DNA from: Zelopaecilomyces penicillatus
Taxonomy: Eukaryota; Ascomycota; Sordariomycetes; Hypocreales; Pseudodiploosporaceae
NCBI GenBank assembly: GCA_005765155.1
Contig: VCCP01000001.1
Location: 2,914,001 to 2,978,000 of the forward strand
Reading direction: 5' to 3'
Length of the DNA: 64,000 nucleotides
The notes beneath the pieces were generated by a model. The model saw only the letters and a program-made list of their open reading frames with translations. It was not told where the DNA came from and did not search any database. This document shows, one piece after another, positions 1-11,861 of this stretch. The translations under genes were made by a program, and so were the position numbers. The first letter of the stretch is position 1; every line of letters begins with the position of its first letter.

Positions 1-1159
1 ACCGTGTTGAGTGCTTGACCCCATATAAAGGGACCTTGTCTATCACTTAACCTAGCACTTCTAGTACATAGAAAGGCTGCCTATAATCACGCAACACCAA
101 AAATGCGGGGGAGCAGATTATCACCATCAAAACCAAGCTTGAGCTTAACCTGGCCGTGTGTCCATATTTACTGTACATGACATGGGTACCTGAATACAAC
201 CCCCAGCGTGTTGCTTGGACACCTTGACGGCTACTAACAAGGGGGCTGTCAAGTCAAGTTACATGTACCTGACTGAAGGGACGGACGGATAGTCGCTAAT
301 AAAGTGAAGCCAGAATATCACGACGACATGGGTTTCTTCATCATCAAAGTCTTGTAGCTGCATACACCCGCGGAAGCCGATGTGGAAGACGCTTCCGTCT
401 GACGTTGACAAGGGACCGAGGAGGCCCCGATCGGAATTCTGTAGCGTGGTTTGAGAGGGGTTCTTTACAGACTCGTGATGCGTGCTAGCGTCTGTATAAT
501 GCACGGCATTGACGGAAGTAGAGCAATCAGTTTGCGTTGGCGGGGCCCTGGTCACGCAGGTAAGCAAAGCTACAGGTCAGCCTTCAGGTACCCGTCAAGA
601 AAGATTATTCTTCCGGCACCCCTGTCACAGATGTAACCTATAAACAAGCCTCCCAAGCCTCTATACAGATAATTAGGTGCCTTCTTACCTAAGGTATCAA
701 TTAGCTGTAACTAGCAGCTTATCGACCGCTAATCTACTAACCTTCTGTGATCGTAGTACAGCATGTAATTATTGTAGGTTAGTGGTTTTTTATCTGTACA
801 GCAGCAGTACGCTGTATAATATCAGCTTGAACCAGACGGACCAGGCCATCTTTTCTCTTTTTTACTCACCCCGTAGGTGCCAATGCTATCTTGCCCAGGA
901 AACGTGGTAATTACAACTGTATAATAAGTACCTTGTATCACTGAGTTGGTACTAAGCTTGGAGCCAAGAGCCTAAGGTAGACAGCAGTCCCGGCCATTGC
1001 CGAGCCGAGGAGTACTGTATCAGCAAGGAAGCCACTGCATTGTCCTTGTGCGCCAGCATTGTACCTCCGGTGTTCGCTTAAAGTAAAATACATGCAGTAG
1101 TGGTTGAGATATACTGATCTGAAAGCTACCTGTACCCAGTAATTACCGATTACGTTCAA

Positions 1160-1400
1160 CACTACCTACCTACTTATTGGGTAGGTAATGTACCTCTTGC
1201 TCAGGTACCCAAGGTACTCAGGTATTATTATTATTAGATGCTTAAGTACTTAATAGGTACTACTTAAGGTACCTACCTACAAATTATTCTGCTATTTCAG
1301 GTACCTAGATACAGTCCAATATACTATATCAGTTATCAAGATAGATTACTACTACTAAGTAGTAGTTAGTAGGTACTAGATAACCGTATCTATATCATGC
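1160..1400. repeat. Cluster of GGTACC / TAGGTA motifs
   Basis: Many short overlapping variants of GGTACC, CCTACC, TAGGTA and AAGTACT are packed into about 240 bp, and related motifs recur near 1555-1580 and 1710-1750. They are degenerate and form no regular tandem unit. Similar TACC-rich intergenic DNA is, from memory, common in Hypocreales; no function is implied. Confidence 0.5.
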
Positions 1401-3903
1401 ATTGTACCCAATCGGGTTCCTCTGACCCATCAAAAAAGTATTTAAAGGACCTACTATATGTAGTACTAAACCAATTTCATGATAGCCGTCTTAATCAGGG
1501 TGTGAGCAACCTGCAATGCATTATAACCTTCTCGGCCGATATTCTATACGTAGGCTAGTACCTAAGTAGGTAGCCAGTCAGTCTGCTATTACCTTTCCTG
1601 AGTCTTCTAGATGTATGCCAATCTTCCCTCTCGGCGCTCCCCACACGACCAGACAATGCCATTTAATCATTGTCCTCGAAGCTGTCTTGCTTATGTGGTA
1701 CCAATGGAGGAGTCCAGGTAGGTATTGAGAGAGAATTGCCCTAGGTATTCAACAGTCAGTATCCATTCTGGAAGTAGGATTGTAAATGGAGCTTTAGTGT
1801 AACGTTGCAGAGCCATGCCACACATGTGGAAAACCAAAGGTTGCCAATCCGACTTGTGCCTCGCTTACCTTGTCAGTTTCTTTGTGAGTGAGTGAGCGAG
1901 CTCCGAGACCTGCCCTGGACGGACCAGCCGCGCCAGTTGGGGGCTGACCCATTTCTGTGTTTCGGTGCTCGCAATCCAGGGGTAGGCTCAAATCGAGTAC
2001 CCCACGAACCAATGCTGTGTTATTGTTACCTTTTTGGTACAGGAACAGGAGTATCAAGCGCCAAGTCTGCAGGTGGATGCCATCGCTTTTATACCAAAGC
2101 GCTCCATCCAGTTATCAACCATGGCAAACTTGAATAAAAGATGTTTCACAAACCCCCACATTCTCATCCCACATCCATCTGTTCAAGGTACCATGTTATC
2201 TATCAATGAACTACTTTAGCTTATACATACGCATGACTGTAAGGCAAGAGGTTACACAGTAGAGCCCGAAAAGGCAAGTGCGTTTCTCACTCTTTTATTT
2301 TATTTATGTTATGTTTTATCCCGAGCGTGACTGAGTTTGGCATTAATGAGGTGACTTCACATACACTTACTTAGCCATTCTTGCCCATTGCGCCAGCCAC
2401 ACCAGCCACACCCGCCGTGTGCCTTTTCTGACTGCCCGCCACATATTCCGCCACCTCCAGTCTTCTTCGCGTCGCCAGTCTTGTGTGTCTCGAATGGAGT
2501 TTGTCGTGCTTGTAATTCATTGTCGTCTGCGATCTCAGTTTTGCAATCTTCGGCGGGCAGGTTTTTTTTTGCCGACAAAGGTGGAAAAGGGGGTGAGACG
2601 GAAATATTGCCCTCGTCTTTCTTGCAACCACCCCCCAGCCTACTCCAGGCATTCTGGCAATCAGGGGAGGGAGCAGGTTCGGGCTAGTTGTGCTACAGTC
2701 CCCCCTTTTTGCGGAGTATTTATCAACAACCCAGCCAGCCATTTACCCCAACCTGCAGTGCCGGCCAGAGATCTCGCCAAGCATTTGCCTGCCAGCGATG
2801 CTGTCGATACCAGTGACATGTCGACGCCACTGCGGGCGGTTTACCTAGTTGCGGAAACGTGATTGGATGGTTACTTCTCCACGAGACTAAATTGTTAGGC
2901 TGAACGATGGGGCACCTGGCCCCCATGAATCCAAGTTGCCACTTGCCAGAGCTTCCACGCGACCAGATAATGAGTTAGTAAGGAACAAATCCAACCTGTA
3001 GCCACAGACAACCAACCGTTGTCTCATCGGAGGGTTTTCTTTAGCCCGGATGCGCCGCCACCCCATGTTGACGATTCCATCTGTATCTACGTGACCTTTA
3101 CGCGGTAGAGCCGCGGGGCCACAATCTATAGCCCAGCATGCCGTGACAGGCTGGTGGTCCCCATGGTCAAGTCATATCAATACAGGAATGGTCATGGCTA
3201 GAGGACGCACATTTGTTATTGCTCCACCATCCCATCAGGAACGCCGTTCAACGGCACAGGCTGGTAACGTCACCGCCCCAGTTCAAGGGACGACGAATTT
3301 TACCATGGGCACATCCTAGAAAGTACTGCTGTCACATTGTGGGCTCCGCCTTATTACTTCAAGTTTTGCGCAAAGTGATGTACATGGTCGTATGGATAGA
3401 AGCCATTCGTTTCCTTCACCTGGAGGTTTCATCTCAAGTCACTGATGGATGATAAAGCTGACACTAGGATGATTGCTACCGACTTGATACAAGTTAGGTA
3501 TGTGTCAAGATATACTGGGCGACCGTGCAAGGCTGGCCCAGGTTGCGCTACCTTGGATAAGTTGAGTAGGCAAGTTAGAATTAATAAATTAACTTGGCTG
3601 AATCTCCAAGACAGGAAATGAGACAGATCAGCCAGCCCAAGTGGGGGCATTTGGCTCCCTTTTCTGACAGGCACACGACTGCCCATGAATGGCAATTAGT
3701 GAACTAGGCACTAAATAAAAAATTAACAAATAAACACATACAGATGAATTGACACGTTAAAAATGATGCTAACACATTATTGTCAAGATATATTAAAAGA
3801 GCAGAACTGGGTAAACTAAACAGTATCTGGGCGTTTCGCCCAGAGGTAGGTACGCACAGCTTTCCGAAGACAGCAAACAGATGACAACAAACAAAGAGCG
3901 CGA

Positions 3904-4042
3904 TTGTGTGTGTATGTGTATGTGTCTGTGAATGTGCGTGTGTACCTATGTGTAGGTGTATGTGTATCTTGGCTAATAAGGTACTGTGTAAGAGTGTGTG
4001 AACGTGCGTGTTCGTTCGTGTGTGTGCGTGCGTGCCTCTTTC
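3904..4042. repeat. Imperfect GT-rich microsatellite
   Basis: The + strand is almost entirely alternating GT/GC/GA dinucleotides (TGTGTGTATGTGTATGTGTC and similar), with interruptions near 3945-3990. It creates opposite-strand open frames rich in His/Thr or Val/Cys that are low-complexity artefacts, not genes. Confidence 0.75.
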
Positions 4043-4987
4043 ATGTCCCATCCTGGCCCGTTACAACGCTGTGTCTGGTGCCGGCATCAGACGGAAATGG
4101 AGTAATAGGCTATGGAAGACATCCACATCCATCGGCTCCTCCCTGGCCGGCTCGGCTTAACTGGGGTCAACAGGGCTCCGCATGCACCAGCTCACCAATG
4201 AATACAGCGCTTAATCATTCCTCCTTCCACAACAGGCAAAACCAACTCGACGTTGAGAGTTAGCAAGCAAAAGGTCATACTGTCCCAAACCTCCATCACC
4301 TGCAAGCTGCAGTAGGGGCACAAGCCCAGCCGCCCAGGCGCACGAGATGGACGCACACACGGGGAAGGTGGTGAGCATTGGGTGGTTTCGCGCAATGCCA
4401 GGTACGACACGTTGCCGCAAGGGGTGTGTGTGTGCCGATATGACGAGAGAGACATTTTCCATCTCATTATGCCCCTGATCATTATGGCCCATCTCTGCCG
4501 ATGACCACCAAATCTTCCCTCGGATCCCAGACTTCAGGAAAACCCAGCCAACCTCCCGCTAGGCCCCGCCCTTCAAAGCACACCCAGCCCTGGGAAAAGG
4601 GTGGCATCGAGAAAAGCCCCCCCCCCATGGGGAAATTCAGCCGCCGATGAGCAACGTTGCCAGAATCAAGGAGGCGTGCTTCTAATCGATATGACCTTTG
4701 ATGGGCTGGCTTGCCCTTTGGCCGAGAAATCTTGCTCGTGGCTGTTCGTGCACGGTCCATCGTTCTCACTCAATACGGCCTCGTGGGGACTTTACAACTG
4801 TCGCAATGTAGCGTTGGCTCTGGGAACATGTGGATGCGTACGGGAGTGGTTCAGATGGAAAGGTGGTTGGCACTGGCACCACCAAGACAACGTTGGCATG
4901 GCTTGGGCTGGAGGAGCTCAAGTGACATGGCGTGGACCGCAACCCCATCCCAAGCCTTCCAACCATCGACTTCGACTTGCACAAGCT

Positions 4988-4995
4988 GTATAAAT
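4988..4995 (+). promoter_or_regulatory. Candidate TATA box of the chitinase gene
   Basis: TATAAATA lies about 180 bp upstream of the chitinase ATG and is followed by a pyrimidine-rich stretch (about 5070-5150), as expected for a fungal core promoter and 5' leader. This rests on position and motif only. Confidence 0.4.
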
Positions 4996-5170
4996 ATGTC
5001 TACCATTGCCACATCCATATCTAGTATGCCATGCCATCGATCAACAGCTAAAGGAACCCGAACATCTTAACCGACTATCCTCCCCTTCACCCTCCAGTTG
5101 ACACCCTCAGAGCTTGTTGTTCTGTTTCAACAGTTCCCTCACAGACAACCTATACATTGGTCAACACACA

Positions 5171-6644
5171 ATGTTGGGGTTTCTATCTAAATCAGTGGCA
5201 TTGTTTGCCTCGTTGCAAGCATCCCTGAGTCTTGCCACACCCATCGCCTCAAGAGCCAACTCGGTTGAGACAAGAGCAAGTGGATTCACCAATTCTGTTT
5301 ACTTCGTTAACTGGTTCGTGACTGCGCCTGTCTATTTAATCGTTCTTCCATGTGGCTCTTTGGCCTCTAACAACAGTACAGGGGCGTCTATGGCCGGAAC
5401 TTTCAGCCTCAGAACTTACCAGCTTCGGACATTACTCATGTTCTCTATTCTTTCATGAATCTCAGAGCAGACGGCACTGTGTAAGATACCATGCTTCTAG
5501 CACGGAAAAAAACTATCAAACGGAACCACAACTAACTTGTGTCTCACCAGCTTTTCCGGAGACACGTATGCCGACTATGAAAAGCATTATCCCGATGACT
5601 GTAGGACATCCTATCTTCCAAATGCACCGTGCTACTACACTGATACTAAACCTTGAGTTAGCTTGGAATGATGTTGGAAACAACGCCTACGGTTGCGTCA
5701 AGCAGATGTACAAGCTCAAGAAGGCAAACAGAAATCTGAAAATCATGCTTTCTATTGGCGGCTGGACATGGTCCACCAACTTCCCGGCTGCAGCAGCTAC
5801 AGAGGCTACTCGAAAGAACTTTGCTAAGACCTCCGTTGCTTTCATGAAGGACTGGGGATTCGATGGAATCGATGTTGACTGGGAGTATCCTGCAGATGCT
5901 ACCCAGGCCAATAATATGATACTCCTGTTGCAGGCTGTCAGAAATGAACTAGATGCTTATGCCGCTCAGTACGCCAAGGGTCACCATTTTGAATTATCTA
6001 TTGCCGCCCCGGCTGGTGCCGAGCACTACGGAGTACTGCGCTTGGCTGAGCTTGGAAAAGTTCTTGACCATATCAACTTGATGGCTTATGACTTTGCCGG
6101 CTCTTGGAGCAACTACACAGGCCACGACGCCAACCTTTACCCCAACCCTCAGAATCCCAACTCCACCCCTTTCAGCACTGACGTTGCTGTCCAAGCCTAT
6201 ATCAAGGGCGGGGTTCCTGCCAACAAGATTGTTCTGGGAATGCCCATTTATGGACGCTCTTTCCAACAAACTAATGGAATTGGTCAGCCCTTCAACGGCA
6301 TTGGCTCTGGAAGCTGGGAGAATGGTATCTGGGACTACAAGGTTCTGCCCAAGCCCGGAGCCGCTCTCAAGTATGATGATGTCTCCAAGGGATACTACAC
6401 ATATGACCCAAACACCAAAGAGCTGATCTCCTTTGATACCCCTGATATGATCAACACCAAGGTCTCTTATCTCAAGAGCAAGGGCTTGGGCGGCAGCATG
6501 TTTTGGGAGGCTTCTGCAGACAAGACTGGATCCGACTCTCTCATTGGTACAAGCCGCAAGTCTCTAGGAAGCCTTGACTCGACGCAGAATTACCTCGACT
6601 ATCCTAATTCTATCTACGACAACATTCGAAAAGGCCTGAACTAA
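5171..6644 (+). CDS. ech42: GH18 endochitinase, ech42/Chi18-5 type, secreted
   Basis: This encodes a secreted family 18 endochitinase that cleaves beta-1,4 bonds in chitin. The proposed CDS is join(5171..5313, 5382..5480, 5551..5600, 5662..6644), 424 residues, the usual length for the 42-kDa class. All three introns (68, 70 and 61 bp) are GT-AG and restore the family reading, for example a split Trp codon at residue 48 and SWNDVG after intron 3. The catalytic motif DGIDVDWE spans about residues 165-172, with Glu172 as proton donor. SIGGW (about 128-132) and MAYD are the other substrate-binding signatures. The N-terminus is a hydrophobic signal peptide (about 1-22) and a short propeptide. An open frame starting at 5352 reads through introns 2 and 3 and is not the real start. 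There is no carbohydrate-binding module. In related fungi such enzymes act in mycoparasitism, autolysis or attack on insects; which applies here is not shown. Confidence 0.95.
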
Positions 6645-8056
6645 GGGTGAGTGAAATAGGAGCAGTCCCTATGGCGGGGTTTCTGTGATGGACTCATGGA
6701 TTGGGTTTGGGCTGTACATACGGCATCAGGTGTCGAGAGAAGTCACCATTTTCACTGTATATGCTTTACATCTACGTCATTTTCTTCTTCTTCTTTACGG
6801 TTGCCCGCTCTATCTGTCGATTTGTCTGCCCTTATGGTGAACTGATGCGGCCAATTTTACAGATGGCGTGGGCTTCGTCGTATATATTTTTTTTTCTTTG
6901 GCATTTTGTCTTTTCTTTCTCGTACATACAAACCAAATTTGACAGATTCTTGATAATCTACCTGCCTATCTTGCCTAGCAAAAGATCCAAAATACCCACC
7001 TATACAAATCATCAAGAAATAGGGCTACAACGTAGGTGTAGAGATAGGGGATCAAAGTGCTTGTAAACACTGGCTTAGTATATTGTAAAAATAATTAGTA
7101 GTTAACGAGATTCTCTTCCCATCAGGGCAATTCGTAGTGCTATATGTCCATTCCACTTTACTTTCAGCTGATTATGATATGTAGAATTGACGAAATAGCA
7201 CGCGGACGGCGGATATGGGACAAAGAGAAGGTTAGATGTGACGTGTGTAATTGTTGTTGCCTAGATGCACAGGGAAAGTAGGCGGATGCAACTTGCTTTC
7301 GGAAGGTGTCAAAGTAAGCATGGCAACTCATCAAGCGCCTTCCAAATTTGATGATAATCGAGAATTAGTGCCTAGTAGGTAATTAAATGTGTGCTACGGG
7401 GGCGGGTTAGGTTGCCAAAGATCTTTCATATTTCCCTACCTTGAACGTTGAAGATAAGCTTCGTCGCCACGGTATTATTCATCCTCCTTAATACTGGGAC
7501 AATACCTCTCACTCATATCGCTTCTCGCATTAGTGCCTAGGCAGCAGTAAGCTCATTATCTACTTACCCTCAGGGCATCGATGGTTCTTGCCCATCGACG
7601 TAGTATCGCAGCCAAACACATGCTCTACATCCATGAGCACCGAGGGGAAGTCAAGGTTCATCAAGCCTAAACTGTCCAGCTCATGGAGCAGGCATGATGC
7701 AAGGCATGTTGCGATACGTTAATCTAACTGCACATCTATCGGGTGAGTCTAGCTACTTCAGATTCCCCAAAGACATCCTCTAGGACACTCCCAATGATAG
7801 AAATTTTCAGTTCAATCAGCAGGCCTACATGAAGCCGTTCGATAGTATACTCACCACGCTGAATTACAATTATTCTCACCATCTTTAAGCACTTTCCTTC
7901 CTAAACATCCTTTACTGATCCCAGATTTTACGTGGTACCTCGAGTCAGGCCGAAGATATTACAGCTTCTCGCGGGTATGACTTGACTTCACTAATGCTTA
8001 ATATCTACACTACTAAACAGTCTAGTAATTGGTTTTGTGTTTGCCAACGAGTTGCA
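6645..8056. other. Intergenic: chitinase 3' end and upstream region of the APC/C activator gene
   Basis: No gene is recognised. The first few hundred bases are T-rich and likely hold the chitinase 3' UTR. A possible 5'-UTR intron of the next gene lies at 7975-8020 (donor GTATGA, acceptor AAACAG), so the transcript may begin upstream of that point. Confidence 0.5.
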
Positions 8057-10599
8057 ATGACAGGAATCGTTATCAACAGCGCCGTACTTAGCCCATCCGA
8101 TTCTGGTTATGGAACAGTTAACACCTCGCCGATCAACCGCAGGATGTCTAGTTCAACATGTCCATGGCACCACGATGGACCAAGTTCTCAGAAAGACATA
8201 GCCTCTTCCACATGGGATAATAGGATTTTGGGAAGAAAGAAAAAACAAGAGCGGGTTCCATTCGAACGGTCAAGACCACCTCACCCAGCTCTGATAGGCT
8301 GCCGCATGTTCCCAGCATGGGAGCCACAGCCCCTGTTTGCGGCCCCTGATTACCACTATGTCAATTCCGAATCCACGAATACACATAGGTTTGATGATAG
8401 CTCAAGTCATCTTGATAGATTTGTCCCTCGAAGGGATTATAGCGTGTCGGCAACTGAACGCCTGCAAACTACGAGGCAATCCCGATGTCCTACCCGCTGC
8501 GAGAGACCTCCGCGATATACGGTGTCAACGAACAGCCACATATTATCCCACCCACAACACACATACGGTGTCAACTCCAACAGAGAGGGCCGAGGTGAAG
8601 TCTTAGATAACGGTACGCTCGATGGAGGTTGGTACAACGAGAGACTCTGGATCTGTGTCAACTGTATACTAATCTGACGTGAACAGTTATGGAAGCGTTG
8701 CCTCACAATCGCAGAGAGGAGAGGCATGCAAGTCACGGGACAGTCTGGATTGTTGGCGGTCTAACCCCAAGATGGACTGCAATAGAGAATGGGCGCAACC
8801 AGCCGCCTCGAGGAGAACCAACCACTCGTGTGTTCACAGTTTCGCCTTTTGTTGGCAAGGCAACTGAATATGGTATGGACATGTACGGCGTACGGGTAGC
8901 ATCAGCGCTTGAGATTGATCGTAATCGCAAGGTCCTTGATTTTGGGCGGTGTTTAGGCGTTGCCTCGTACGCTGAGAAGACCTTGGCTTGCGCATCCCCT
9001 GCCCATGCAATGACAGCACTGGGCAGACGTCTTGAATGGATTCCCTCAGGTAGGGCTTGTGGTAAACAAAATTGAAGCTCGCTAGACCTACAACAGATAC
9101 GTAAGGCTCACTAACGATGCATAGAAAGACAACGACCCGCAGCAAGGCGGGTGCTGCCCTTAGCCCCTTTTAAGTATGCCACAGGGCTTTTGATGATGAG
9201 TATTTGATTAACAGGCAATATCAGGGTACTCGATGCGCCCAATTTACGGGATGACTTCTACTGCTCCATTCTTGCATATTCCCCTGTTTGTAAGATACTG
9301 GCCGTGGGCCTAGGAAACGTTTTATATACTTGGTCAGAAAGTGTAGGGATTCATTCGATGCACGGATCACCAACGGATGGTGTATGGTTGACATCCGTGG
9401 CGTTCTCATCAACTCAAGGAGGCAAGTGTATTCTTGCTACTGGCCGGACAGACGGTTCTCTTATCCTCAAGTCCATCTACAACGCTCTGCCTCGGTTTGA
9501 AATACAACAACCTTTCCCAGTGGCATGCTTGAGTTGGCGACCAACGTGCTCACCCCGGTCATCACAGAATCCGTTCAATCCTGGCGCCCCAGTCCAAACT
9601 GAAGACCTTGTGGTGGGAGATGAGACAGGAACACTCTACTACTATGTCGTTGAATGGCCAATGGGTTGGGAAGTGGCAAGGGATACATGGCCTGGATCTA
9701 TGATGCTGGTTGCCAAGATCTCGCTGCACAATCAGCAGATATGTGGTCTGGCATGGTCGCCCAACGGGAGGCTGTTTGCATCGGGGGGGAATGATAATAT
9801 GTGTTGTCTTTTTGACGTTGAAGATGTGCTGGAACAGGTACACCAATCTGCCCGAAACGAACTTGGAGGTTTGAGTCTACCAAGGCAGCACTTGACTGAC
9901 TACAATGATGACGATGAAGTTCATGGGAGTGAAGGGAACACCAGCGCGGACATAGGCCGGCAGCACGTTGGAAGACGAACCATAGCGTTGGAGAATGGTG
10001 CACTTGTTCATATGGGGCGGGAGTTGCCGAGACGTCTACGCCATCTTGGGCCCGGCTCTGAGCGACAGCGTTGGATTCACGGTGCCGCCGTCAAAGCCAT
10101 AGCGTTTTGTCCTTGGAGGGAAGGATTAATAGCGACTGGGGGCGGTTCTAACGACAAATGTATACATTTTTTCAACACAACATCGGGGTCTGCAATCGCT
10201 ACTATCGCCGTCTCAGCCCAGGTGACGGCCTTGATCTGGTCGAGTTCTCGGCGTGAGATTGCGGCTACCTTTGGTTATGCACAGCCACAACATCCATATC
10301 GGATTGCCATATTCAATTGGCCCGACTGCAGTCAAGTCACAGCAATTCCGTGGGAGACAGAACTGAGGGCTGTGTGTGCAATTCCATATCCCTGGTCTCC
10401 CTCGGGTGCGCCAGAACGAAGAAGTAGCCATGTGAGTCCTGAAGGGTGTATTATCGTGGCATCAAGCGATAAGAGCGTCAAGTTTTATAGGGTGTGGTCC
10501 ACTGATCAAGAGGCCAAGAAGAAAGTAGGTGTAACGGGGAGGCGTGATACATCTGAGGACTTGAGGGGTGCTGATGTGGAAGTTGAAGTCATCCGTTGA
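8057..10599 (+). CDS. ama1: Cdc20/Cdh1-family APC/C activator, meiotic Ama1/Mfr1-like WD40 protein
   Basis: The product is likely a WD40 activator that brings substrates to the anaphase-promoting complex. Proposed CDS: join(8057..8612, 8687..9049, 9125..9173, 9225..10599), 780 residues. The introns (74, 75 and 51 bp) keep frame; intron 2 has CTAAC before its TAG acceptor. Seen features are a C-box-like DRFVPRR at about residue 120, a link segment with WIVGGLTP and ALEIDRNRKVLDF, then a WD40 propeller from about residue 325 (VLDAPNLRDDFY, CGLAWSPNGRLFASGGND). The protein ends in Ile-Arg, the C-terminal IR tail that docks on APC/C TPR subunits, which supports both the stop and the identity. The divergent C-box and long insertions between blades fit Ama1/Mfr1, active in meiosis, better than Cdc20 or Cdh1. 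The start at 8057 is the least certain point; an in-frame ATG also lies at 7994. The 3' end faces the SNARE gene. Confidence 0.85.
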
Positions 10600-10970
10600 C
10601 TCTTGACAATGGTGGTAGAGCAGAGTCAAATGAGCACTAGCCGAACTCCTAAATGAAGATTTCCAAAGCACCAATAGAAACATTTAGATGAGACTAAACG
10701 AGGAGTAAAACCATAGATGCGCACAGTGAATAAGTATGATCAGTTGAGAGAGCAACGAATGTTTGGAAAGCATTATTCGACCAGATGCTTCGCCCTAATA
10801 CACCTATTCGAATTTTTATGTCATAATGTGAAATTGTAATTCATTATAAAACAAGACTCCCAACGCCAAACGAATGTGAGTATGGAATTAAGAAAGGTCA
10901 GGTAGCTTAGCCACAGACAGCTCTGTCTCATTGCTGCCGGTCTAGGAAAGCGGAGAAACTGCCGCTGATG
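10600..10970. other. Convergent 3' intergenic region
   Basis: This is the 371-bp gap between the tail-to-tail APC/C activator and SNARE genes. It is AT-leaning, with AATAAA-like sequences but no recognisable gene; both 3' UTRs must lie or overlap here. Confidence 0.6.
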
Positions 10971-11861
10971 CTACTTCAAGATGGCGATCAGAAGGACGAG
11001 GACTATGATGAGAACGAAGATGAGCGTCAATTGCTTGTTCTCTCCAGCACTCTTGGCCACTTTGCCCAGCATTCTTTTGGCCCGATCCAAGCGATTCTGG
11101 TGCCGGTCGACAATGCCGTCTACTTCATCCAACATGGCAACATGGCTCTCGAGCTCATCGCCGATCTGCATACTCAGCTCCCTTTGACGGCCAATAGACT
11201 CTCCTAGTCGGTCAAGTTGCTCGTCTTGCTCCTCTAAAATCTGGGAGTGGTATTCGTGTATTTGTTGATTGGTCATAGAAGTAGTCTGATCGCTGTAGCC
11301 AGCAGAATCGGAAGCATTGTTCGGATCATCACGATATTGCCCAAATAGGTCCTGAGACAGAGAAGGAGATGGTGGTGAATCGCTGAACCGGACAGTTTTG
11401 GGCTTCCGGCCTATGGGCGCGACGCTTGGTAGGGCAGTGGCGTGTGCAAAGTCTGGGGCAAGTTCGTCTGAGTTGGCATGGTTTAATGTGTCATTCGCAG
11501 ATGGGTTCGAGAATCCATGAAACTGCGCGGTCAAATCATCTAGTTGTTTCTGAAGGTCTTCAAGGGGGTCGCCTCGTGCTCCCGCAGTTCTGCGAGCATA
11601 TTAGAGATGCAACGTTGAGATCTTCAGATTGGTGATGTTACGAGTCAACTTGGGTCAGACGAACCTGTTATCGCTTTCTTGTCCCAATCGCAACGATTCC
11701 TGTTTTAACGTAGAAAGGCCATGACGGAGTTGGTCGAGGGAACGTGAAATGTGACCATCCTGGGAGTCACTGTCAAGACCAAGGCTTTTAGCCCGTTGCC
11801 GCTCGAGCAATGAGAGTTTAACGTGGTCTGCAAGTAAAAAGAGCTGCTCTGATTTCGACAT
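10971..11861 (-). CDS. syn8: Qc-SNARE, Syn8 (syntaxin-8)-like, tail-anchored
   Basis: This is a predicted endosomal/vacuolar Qc-SNARE that would form a four-helix bundle driving membrane fusion. The CDS on the minus strand is 11861..11665 joined to 11589..10971 (one 75-bp intron, donor GTTCGT, acceptor CGCAG), 271 residues. The N-terminal part (about 1-85) is helical and starts with MSKSEQLFLLADHVKLSLLE, typical of fungal Syn8 proteins as I remember them. It is followed by a Ser/Pro-rich linker, a SNARE heptad region (about 177-240, from NQQIHEYHSQILEEQDEQ) and a C-terminal membrane anchor (about 253-270, LTLIFVLIIVLVLLIAIL) with one residue after it. The usual zero-layer Gln appears to be His (about residue 215, in DELESHVAML). 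Syn8 is preferred to Tlg1 because of the N-terminus. It is divergent from the gene at 12465. Confidence 0.85.

Larger units (their letters stand above)
1..4980. other. Gene-poor region upstream of the chitinase gene
   Basis: No convincing gene is visible. Open frames here are short, overlap each other on both strands, and show no domain, signal peptide or intron-linked continuation that I recognise. Base composition is normal, unlike the AT blocks further right. The stretch contains TACC/GGTA-type motif clusters near 1160-1400, C/G-rich patches near 2600-2720 and 4610-4630, and a GT-rich tract near 3904-4040. The last part presumably holds the upstream control region of the chitinase gene. 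Confidence 0.6.

Noticed and set aside
2371..2862. Overlapping open frames on both strands near 2.4-2.9 kb
   Set aside because: They are Pro/Cys/His-rich low-complexity readings of GC-rich DNA with no domain and compete with each other.
3704..4263. His/Thr-rich and Val/Cys-rich frames over the GT tract
   Set aside because: They are products of the dinucleotide repeat on either strand.
4482..5070. Small genes just upstream of the chitinase
   Set aside because: Frames overlap on both strands, have no recognisable features, and occupy the expected promoter.
5352..5661. Chitinase starting at 5352 without introns (430 residues)
   Set aside because: The open frame reads through introns 2 and 3 and lacks the signal peptide; splicing from 5171 restores the full conserved GH18 sequence.
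7982..8056. Extra N-terminal residues of the Ama1-like protein from 7982
   Set aside because: 7982 is a TTG; the added residues look unconserved and overlap a possible 5'-UTR intron, so ATG 8057 is preferred.
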